Assembly (NCBI GenBank): GCA_029891385.1
Contig: CM057228.1
Span: 69,207,523 to 69,271,522, forward strand
Origin: Erythroxylum novogranatense
Lineage: Eukaryota; Streptophyta; Magnoliopsida; Malpighiales; Erythroxylaceae
Length of the DNA: 64,000 nucleotides
Direction: 5' to 3'
Made by a program: the position numbers and the translations under genes. Of the stretch, positions 57,130-64,000 are shown piece after piece. Under the pieces are notes generated by a model. The model was not told the DNA's origin. It made no database searches and was given only the letters and a program-made list of their open reading frames with translations. The first letter of the stretch is position 1. Each line of letters starts with the position of its first letter.

Positions 57130-58774
57130 TAAAGAACATGCCAAAACTCTTTCTTGCCTACCAATTTCGTATATGCATGGATGGAAGGAGAGAGAGGCAT
57201 CAAATGCATCACTTCTTTCATTAACCACTCATAAAATAGCCAATAAATGAGATTATCTTCATTTATCTTTATGATGGCTATTTGAAAAGGCCATAACCTA
57301 AAATTTAATACCCAATTTCGATTTTTCCAAGAAGAAAGAAGGAAGATGGTCCATCTAATGTACTTCTTTCATCTTTAATCTAATGAATGCAAAAAGGTTA
57401 CAAGCCAACATTAAAAGACAACTATTAAACCATTTAATGGTAAGTTCATAACTCCATTTAATGATGATTAACCATAATAAAGACCATCTTTATTTAGCAT
57501 TTTAATGTCAAATGTGTGGTTACAAATTTAATCTAGGAATAACCGAAATTGCTATCTTCTTCTTAAAAAAAAATTGTTTTAATATAATTAATCTAATTAA
57601 TTAAATTAAACCAAAAACTAAAAACCAAGCCCATTACTAAATGTACATTTGGGCTTCTTTAATTAGACCAAACTCAAGATTCAATTATGGGCTTCTAATT
57701 AACCTCTATTTATATTTCTTTCTTAGCTTGATAACCTTCCTTAAAGCCAAGTGGGGAATCTTATTGGACTTTGATAATTCAAGTTCTAATAAGCCCAGAA
57801 TTAATTCAATCTCATTGGAATTAATTCTAGCTTATTAACTAAATGTCATTCCACTAAAGACAATTAGTTGAACTCTTGAATTATTAAATATTATGAGAAT
57901 ATGTCCAATTGCAAACCCTATTTAGAACCTTATTATAGCCATCCCACAACAAAGGGTAAATTTACCGTTTTGCCCTTATGTTGGTTTTTCCTTCTAGATC
58001 TCTCATTTTACTTTATATGGTGATTAACACATAAGTTCTCATCTCAGTGTTAAGACTTGATGGGTAGCTAGTCCATCAAACTACTGGCACCAGTTTAATC
58101 ACCAAATCTCCTTAAAACATTTAGAAGAGATGATAACACTATAAACTCTTTATTTGAGTGAATGTTCCCTGATACATGTTTCAATTAATAACTCCAACAT
58201 GCAGACAATGGATTAATACTCTGTAAAAATCCATTCCGATCATATCAAGAATTATAATGAAACATATATGAGTTCACCACTCATCAAGATTATGGTTCAT
58301 AATAAGCGAATGCTTAAGTTGTATGTTTTAAGATTAAAGTAACAACCCACTTTATTCTTGAAAACATACTTGATTCCAGATTCATTTAATAGTGCCATTA
58401 TCGATAGTCAACTACTATCATGATATGAAACTCATTATTCCCTTAAAGTAAACTCCTTTACTTATATGGAGATAAATCACAACACTACAGTCTAAACCAT
58501 AGTCAAGCGACCAACTTGATTATTTAACTGTGAATCAATTAATTCAGATTTTAATAATATACATGTTTCCCATACATCTCTATGTATATGTATATTACTT
58601 ACAAAAGAATCTTGGTACCTTATGACCAGATATATGATGCTCATATAGATAAAACCAAACTCTTTTGTTTTATTAATAATAAATATTTTCATTACAAAAT
58701 TGTAACTGAAGAAGATAAAGTTACATGTAAATACACTTGCTTTTTAGGGCACTATATTTACATAACTCCAACAT
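57130..58774 (-). repeat. Copia-2 5' LTR, right part
   Basis: Continues the LTR from 45028 after the repeated TAAAG and ends with ACTCCAACA at 58774. It matches 15289-16924 of the 3' LTR closely, for example the CACTATATTTACATAACTCC end. Confidence 0.94.
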
Positions 58775-60083
58775 TAACAATCGTCTAGCATTCATATCGT
58801 TGGGAACTGTTGCCGAAACCCAACTCTTACGAAATCATGAAGCGCGAGCGTAAACCCATAGAGTTATTTCCATGAACCCTTATTAGGCATCATCCCACAA
58901 GGGTAGCGTGCCCAATGATAATCAAACATCAAAACGAACTTATTACTCCAACTCAACCGTATAATGAGGAAGTCAATATGAACATATATAACCAAACTAC
59001 TTCAATCTATCATTTCATTTCTAAAGTAACAGAGTTTGAAAATCTTTATTTACATATCAAAAGTCACATTATTGGTTTATTACAAAATACAAATAACAAA
59101 TTTGCGAAAGTTCCCTTAAGCTCTTGATCACTTGATGTCTTAATAACCTAAAGAGGGGATAGAAAGGGGATGAGCTTGACAGCTCTTGGGTAACAGTTTA
59201 TAATAAAAAGATAAGCAAAAGCTTTTGAAACCGTTTTAGTTGCTATAGAAACTTCCATTGAGTCTATAAAACACATGTTTCTCAAAATTCTTATCTTGTC
59301 AAGTAATCAAAATCACAAACGACACAATTTATGCATTTTTCAACTTGTTCACAAATCATGAACACATAAGCACATTAAAATGGTTTAGGTGGATTCAAAA
59401 CAGAATATACTATACATTTTCCCTAAGGATCCTGTGTAGTCGTGAACTGAACGTACTAGCGCAATCCCACATAATAGTTTTGCATAGCCTTGAACTTATG
59501 GGAGTCTATGAAGGAGCTCCATGCTACTAGCGGGCAGGCAGGAGAAGCCTTTAACTTGATCAACGTGCACGTGACTAAACATAAGGGACCACCACAAACC
59601 CACGTAACTTGTAATTCATGAACTGAAAACATTTTTCCCATATGGCACATTCTCATAAAAACTTGCTTTTCACTTGATTTACGTACATCTTGAAAATCAT
59701 TCTTGAAAACATGATTTCATAAACATGCATCTTTTCCAAAAGATATCACTCAAACCATGTAACAAACATATAGCAGATTTCACAATCATTTATAAGCAAT
59801 AATCCAGCACTTATGATGCAAATGAAAATAAGAAAACTTCTTTGATTTAAGAAAACAGTAGTGGCTTATTTACTCTATTATAAACATGTACCCACCTTGA
59901 TTTCCTTGCTTATATCCTTGCTCAGAATGCCTCTTCTCTTTGCAAACAACCTGAGGTCTCTAAGGCTCTTTCTTGTTGTATCTGTAATGTGTGCTCCGTG
60001 AGCTGATCTAACTGAAATAGGTCTCTTCAATCTCTTTGATTCTTTACCAAATGAAGAGATCCTTAGTCAAATGGAAGCTCTTC
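58775..60083. mobile_element. Region I: LTR-like sequence, left part
   Basis: No coding domain. Several traits resemble the other gypsy-type LTRs here: a CACAAGGGTAGCGTGCCCAATG segment near 58900 (compare CGCAAGGGTGGCATGC in Gypsy-C), a GAGCTTGACAGCTC hairpin at 59172-59185, and an ACCCACCTTGATTTCCTTG block near 59892. Its ends are not identified. LTR-H interrupts it at 60083 and it continues at 63780. Probably a decayed LTR on the minus strand. Confidence 0.45.
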
Positions 60084-60197
60084 TGTAGAGCCCGACCTCT
60101 ACCGCCATCCCTTGAGGTCTTGGGTTCGAGTGGTGACTCATCCAAGTACCAAAGAGGACAATACCTGGAGTGATGGCTGTAGAGGTCGGGCTCTACA
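60084..60197. repeat. 114-bp terminal inverted repeat of LTR-H
   Basis: TGTAGAGCCCGACCTCTAC at 60084-60102 is the exact reverse complement of 60179-60197. Pairing continues imperfectly inward (GCCATC against GATGGC, AGGT against ACCT) to arms of about 33 bases. The loop holds GGGTTCGAGT near 60122. The target-site duplication lies outside the left arm, so the hairpin is part of the LTR. Confidence 0.9.
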
Positions 60198-60519
60198 TTA
60201 AAAAGGCGCGCATCACAATAATAAAACAGAAATAAAAAATTGGTAACTTTTTTAAAACCAAATTGTATTTCATTTCATTTACTCAAACTTAGAAATTTAC
60301 AAACTGTCAGTATTTTCAGTCTATACAATCCTGCAAAACACTTTACATTAAGTACTATACAATAAGGTACAAAGAACAGTTCTAACTATGAGTCTCCAAA
60401 AGAAATCCCAGCTGACCGACCTTTGAGCCATAACCTCTCTCGCCAATCCGATGTCCAAGGCTCTATAGTCCTGAGGGAGCTAACAGTCTACTCTTAACCC
60501 TGAAAAATAGATTGCAATT

Positions 60520-60570
60520 TTGGATGAGTTTGCGAACTCAATGAGGAACCATCATCGATGGTTTGTCCAA
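60520..60570. promoter_or_regulatory. Conserved foldable block in LTR-H
   Basis: TTGGAT (60520-60525) faces GTCCAA (60565-60570). Inside are TGAGTT/AACTCA (60525-60530, 60535-60540) and ACCATC/GATGGT (60548-60553, 60557-60562). The outer stem keeps pairing although its bases differ from Gypsy-C. Confidence 0.6.
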
Positions 60571-63500
60571 TTCATGCATCACATAAGCATGTTCCAGTAA
60601 TCAGGCAGTCATAGTAGTAATACAGGCTCAGCAATCACACAGTCATATACATCAAAAGTCATTTCAAGTATTCAGTCCAGTATGCAATGCACATGTGACT
60701 CTTTTTTCAGTTTTATTTCAGTGTTGTGACCGAGTGCTTAGCGAGAATCGAGAATCGATGAGACGCTTCTCGGGAGGATTATCTCCCTTCGAGCTCTAGG
60801 CTCGTTTTCAGTTTCAGTGGCGACTCGGTTCACAATTTTTTTTATCCGTTTATGCATCTGTGTATGAAATGCCTATGCCCAATTGAATAGTTAATTAACA
60901 ATCCATATTGCACAATTAACAGTCCATCAGTCACAATTAACAGTCCATAATTCACAATTAACAGTCCATAAGTCACAATTAATCACAGTAATCCCAGTAA
61001 GGGTAAACATGTCACACAATTTACATATTCCTAATCCCGCCATTATCCCCATATTAGACAAATAATAATTGAGAAACCCATCTAGGTTACTCACCTATTA
61101 CTTCTGAGCTAATGCCGGGAAGTCTCTACTACGTCGGTCGATCGACGCTCCAATTGTGCCTCTATAATAATCAAAGAAGATAACTATTACTAATTGTCCA
61201 ATCAGAACGAGTTAATGATGCATACGTAACAATTAAAAGGTGTACAATGCATGTACATGATATTCCCGGCCCTAAACCAAACTTTTCCATCATAAAAATT
61301 CATCTAAAAATTAGAAATCTAACAATACAGAAATTACTCAATTCGGACCTCTATCGGTCCAAAAATAAATAAAACAATGACTAAAGAACCATTACCCGGA
61401 CCCACGTCAATTTCCCGTCCAAAAAGTCCCAAAAGAATACAAAAATCAAATAAAACAATTAATATATATCTATATATGTTGCCCCTATTTCCTTCTCTTT
61501 TTCCTATTTTCAAACCGAAATTCGAACACCTATAACTCTTTGCACACAATTTAGAAAATTACAAATAATATCTCGTTGGAAAGATCATGAAAACCTATAC
61601 AAGTTTCATGAAGACCATAAAAATAAATTTCACCCCTAAGGGTGTCAAAAATCCAATTAAACCTACTGCCTAGTCAATGGGTTTTAAAACAGTACAGTAT
61701 CTTGTAAATTCAATAACTTTCTTTGTCAAAAATTACACAATAAATATGATCAGAAAGATCCCAATGTTATCTACAACTTTCATGAACAACCTGAAATCAA
61801 ATTCATTTGCTAACTAGGCCAAACAATTCACCAAAGTATCGCCCATTGAAATATTTCAATCAGCAAGACATTTCAAAGCAGATATCTCCTAGCAAAATGT
61901 CAAAACAATCACTACCTTATATCAATGGAAAGATAAGATCTCATACTTCAATTTTAATGAAGGATTCAAAATCCAATTCCATCCCTAACAAGTTCAAACT
62001 GCCAAAAAGTGACTGATCGAGGCAGATTAAAAACCTAATGCAGGTTCAGTTTTTTGAAAACTCATAACTCCCAAATCTGATCTCCAGAAATCACATGCTA
62101 TATACTATTTTCAAGATAATTTCTTCCTTTACAACTCTTCAGAAGATCACTCAAGCCAATTCAATTCACAGAAATTGCTAAAATTGCTTCCAATCAGAAT
62201 GCTCACAAATCTGACACTTAGGCTAGGTTTCACCACAATGTACAAAATCAGTCAATAGTTAACAGTGTATATCTCCCAATATACATATTGAAAAATTGCA
62301 AAATCAGTGGCAATGTAAAGTTAACAATATAGGCTTCAACTCTCATGAAGACCATTTTCATCAATTCCTTCTAAATTAATTTAGAAAAATCATCAAAACA
62401 CATAGGTCATTGGTTTGGTTACTGTTCATACAGACATCAATAGTAACTTTCCAAGCCAAAATTCACCCTGTTAAGGCTAAAATTAGACAACACCTATTTC
62501 ACACAAAAATGTATCCAACAAGCCAAAGTTTCATTTAGCACAAACCTCACCTCATTTGCATAACCACACAATGAGTTATGCTCAAAATAGTACAGTAGGT
62601 CAAAAACCAATTTTCAGCTTTACTACTCAAAACACTTCCTATCATGCCAATTGAACTTCTACTACTGTAAGCATCCCAATTGGATACAAAATCAGTCCCT
62701 AGATCATTCCTACAGTCACTTAGACCCATAGTCAAAATTTTGCAGCATTAAACTCTTAATTTCTATGCAAGATTAGTCATCAATATTCAATCCAAAATCA
62801 AGCTAAAACATTCATTCATACTACTTCATCAAGTCATTCCTAACATAATCTTACCCACCAATTCAAACTTAAATTTTCATTCAATTCATGCATCAATAAA
62901 CACAATAATTGCAGCCTAACTCCAAATGAATGCATCTAACAACTATGATTCATTAAATGCATAATTAAAGCTTAACTTAAAAACTTACCTACTTAAAGCT
63001 TCCACTCTTCACTTCCTTCAACTCTTTCTTTACTACTCTCACTAACAACTTCTTCTAACACCATGCAAGGGTAAGTTCACTTGTTTACAAGAAGAAGCTC
63101 TTAAGGTGGGAGGAAGTAACTTAAAGAAGGAGAAAGAAAAAAAATCGATGGAGATGAAAAGAAGTGAGGATTTTTGGATGATGAGAAGAGAATGAGCAAT
63201 AACTCTTCTTTTTTCATCCCTTTAATGTGAAGCCACCGAAAACACAAGCAGAGGAAGAAGACAAAAGCATCTATTCACTTAGGACACTTGGCATATTGAA
63301 CTAAAAGAGAAAATAAGCTAAAGAACAAAACAAGCAATAGGATTTCTTGAGAATCCTAATGAAATTTGACCCATTCAAGTCCAATGGCCCTCATTTCAAT
63401 CCCAAAATAATATATCCAATATTATAGTGTCATTGGATAGAAATTTTCACTACCGAAAATCAACCGGTTCGCTGCTTGACGATTTTTTCGGTCCGAGAAT

Positions 63501-63774
63501 TTTCTCCAAAAAATTCCAAAAAAATTCCTAAAAATCCCTTAAAATATAAAACACTCAATGGCACACTCAGAATAATTTTTCAAACACAAGAACCACGTTA
63601 ATCACAGTAAAACTACATTAGGCATAAAAACCGGGAATGTCATATATGCATGTACAGTTATTTCGTGTGCACAAAATTCACTGCGTACCAATACTAGTAT
63701 GCATGAACAGTCCTAATGAAGCCCAATCACTCTCATCCTATGCCAACCCTTCCTGTTGAGGGTGGGATGTTACA

Positions 63775-64000
63775 TCTTCTCTTCCTCTACCTTTTTCTCT
63801 TCTTAAACAACCTCAAAATCTATCTTGTTGGCTAAGAAAATTGAAACCCTAGGTTGTTTTCTCTTCTTTCTCTCATTATCTTCTTCTCTTTGTATTTCTC
63901 TCTCTTTTTCATGACATTCTCTCTTTCTCTTTCTTTCTCATTTCTTTATTCTCTTCTGCTTACCCTTCCATTCACATTTTTCTTCTTCATTTATAAGCAA
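63775..64000. mobile_element. Region I, right part (to window edge)
   Basis: Follows the TCTTC duplication of LTR-H and should be the continuation of the sequence left of 60083. It is pyrimidine-rich (CTTTCTCTTTCTTTCTC), with no frame of interest. Continues beyond the window. Confidence 0.4.

Larger units (their letters stand above)
14830..58774 (-). mobile_element. Copia-2: Ty1/copia element stretched to 44 kb by nested insertions
   Basis: A single copia element on the minus strand with a 3' LTR (14830-16924) and a 5' LTR (44565-45028 plus 57130-58774). It has a tRNA-Met-type primer-binding site, gag, protease, integrase, reverse transcriptase and RNase H. Flanks are TTAAT (14825-14829) and TTAAC (58775-58779), a target-site duplication with one mismatch. 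Its coding parts read across the insertions: reverse transcriptase breaks at 17662/27390 and the pre-integrase region at 29340/41786. Removing Sire-B, Gypsy-C and Sire-D leaves about 9-10 kb, normal for the family. In the first 215 bases the two LTRs differ at about twelve positions by eye, so the insertion is old. Confidence 0.93.
60084..63774 (-). mobile_element. LTR-H: solo gypsy-type LTR, 3.7 kb
   Basis: 3691 bp from TGTAGAGCCCGACC to GGTGGGATGTTACA with a perfect target-site duplication TCTTC (60079-60083 and 63775-63779). No coding motif, primer site or polypurine tract inside, so a solo LTR. The GGGATGTTACA end gives the minus orientation. It shares the foldable block (60520-60570), a TTCGAGCTCTAGGCTC block near 60790, a TTTATGCAT block near 60850 and GGTTACTCACCT near 61085 with LTR-E and Gypsy-C. 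The short frames inside have no known domain. Confidence 0.9.

Noticed and set aside
60110..60150. tRNA- or SINE-like promoter (GGGTTCGAGT)
   Set aside because: A B-box-like motif alone; no A box at proper distance, no cloverleaf and no A-rich tail.

Overview
The window is plant nuclear DNA, most likely from a eudicot. It is AT-rich and made almost entirely of LTR retrotransposons inserted into one another. I find no intact host gene, no rRNA or tRNA gene and no CRISPR array. Every recognisable protein fragment belongs to a Ty1/copia element, and nearly all are broken by stops, frameshifts or insertions. The species cannot be named from this sequence. I use short labels (Copia-1, Copia-2, Copia-G, Sire-B, Sire-D, Gypsy-C, LTR-E, LTR-H, LTR-J, LTR-K, region I) only for cross-reference. 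All elements with a readable orientation lie on the minus strand, so their 5' LTR is on the right. Layout: 1-9053 is Copia-1, a Tnt1/Tork-like copia element whose 3' LTR is off the left edge. A solo LTR (LTR-J, 2953-4450) splits its gag and another LTR-like insertion (LTR-K, about 7325-8846) splits its 5' LTR. Copia-1 sits in an older, ruined copia element of another family (Copia-G, 9054 to about 12.5 kb). From there to 14829 is AT-rich DNA without a recognisable gene. 14830-58774 is one element, Copia-2, of the same family as Copia-1. Its own sequence is only about 9 kb, but three insertions stretch it to 44 kb. The insertions are Sire-B (17663-27384, in the reverse transcriptase), Gypsy-C (29341-41780, in the pre-integrase region) and Sire-D (45029-57129, in the 5' LTR). 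Sire-D in turn carries a solo LTR, LTR-E (46182-48903). To the right, 58775-60083 and 63775-64000 are two halves of an LTR-like sequence (region I) split by the solo LTR-H (60084-63774). Target-site duplications (TSDs) support the nesting: CTTGC for LTR-J, CTTGT for Sire-B, ATTAA for Gypsy-C, TAAAG for Sire-D, CTCTT for LTR-E, TCTTC for LTR-H, and TTAAT/TTAAC (one mismatch) for Copia-2. How the parts work: the copia elements carry the usual gag, protease, integrase, reverse transcriptase and RNase H order. Sire-B and Sire-D also carry a third coding region between pol and the 3' LTR, as Sirevirus (SIRE/Maximus) elements do. Gypsy-C has two 4.7-kb LTRs, a primer-binding site and a polypurine tract, but only 3 kb of internal sequence without readable pol, so it looks non-autonomous. 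The least expected signals are in the LTRs. Gypsy-C, LTR-E and LTR-H share a short block that can fold as a three-way junction, with paired substitutions between families. Gypsy-C, LTR-E and LTR-J each hold arrays of short symmetric palindromes. Sire-B shows a recurring CAG/CTG-to-CG change that may be a sequencing artefact of methylated sites.
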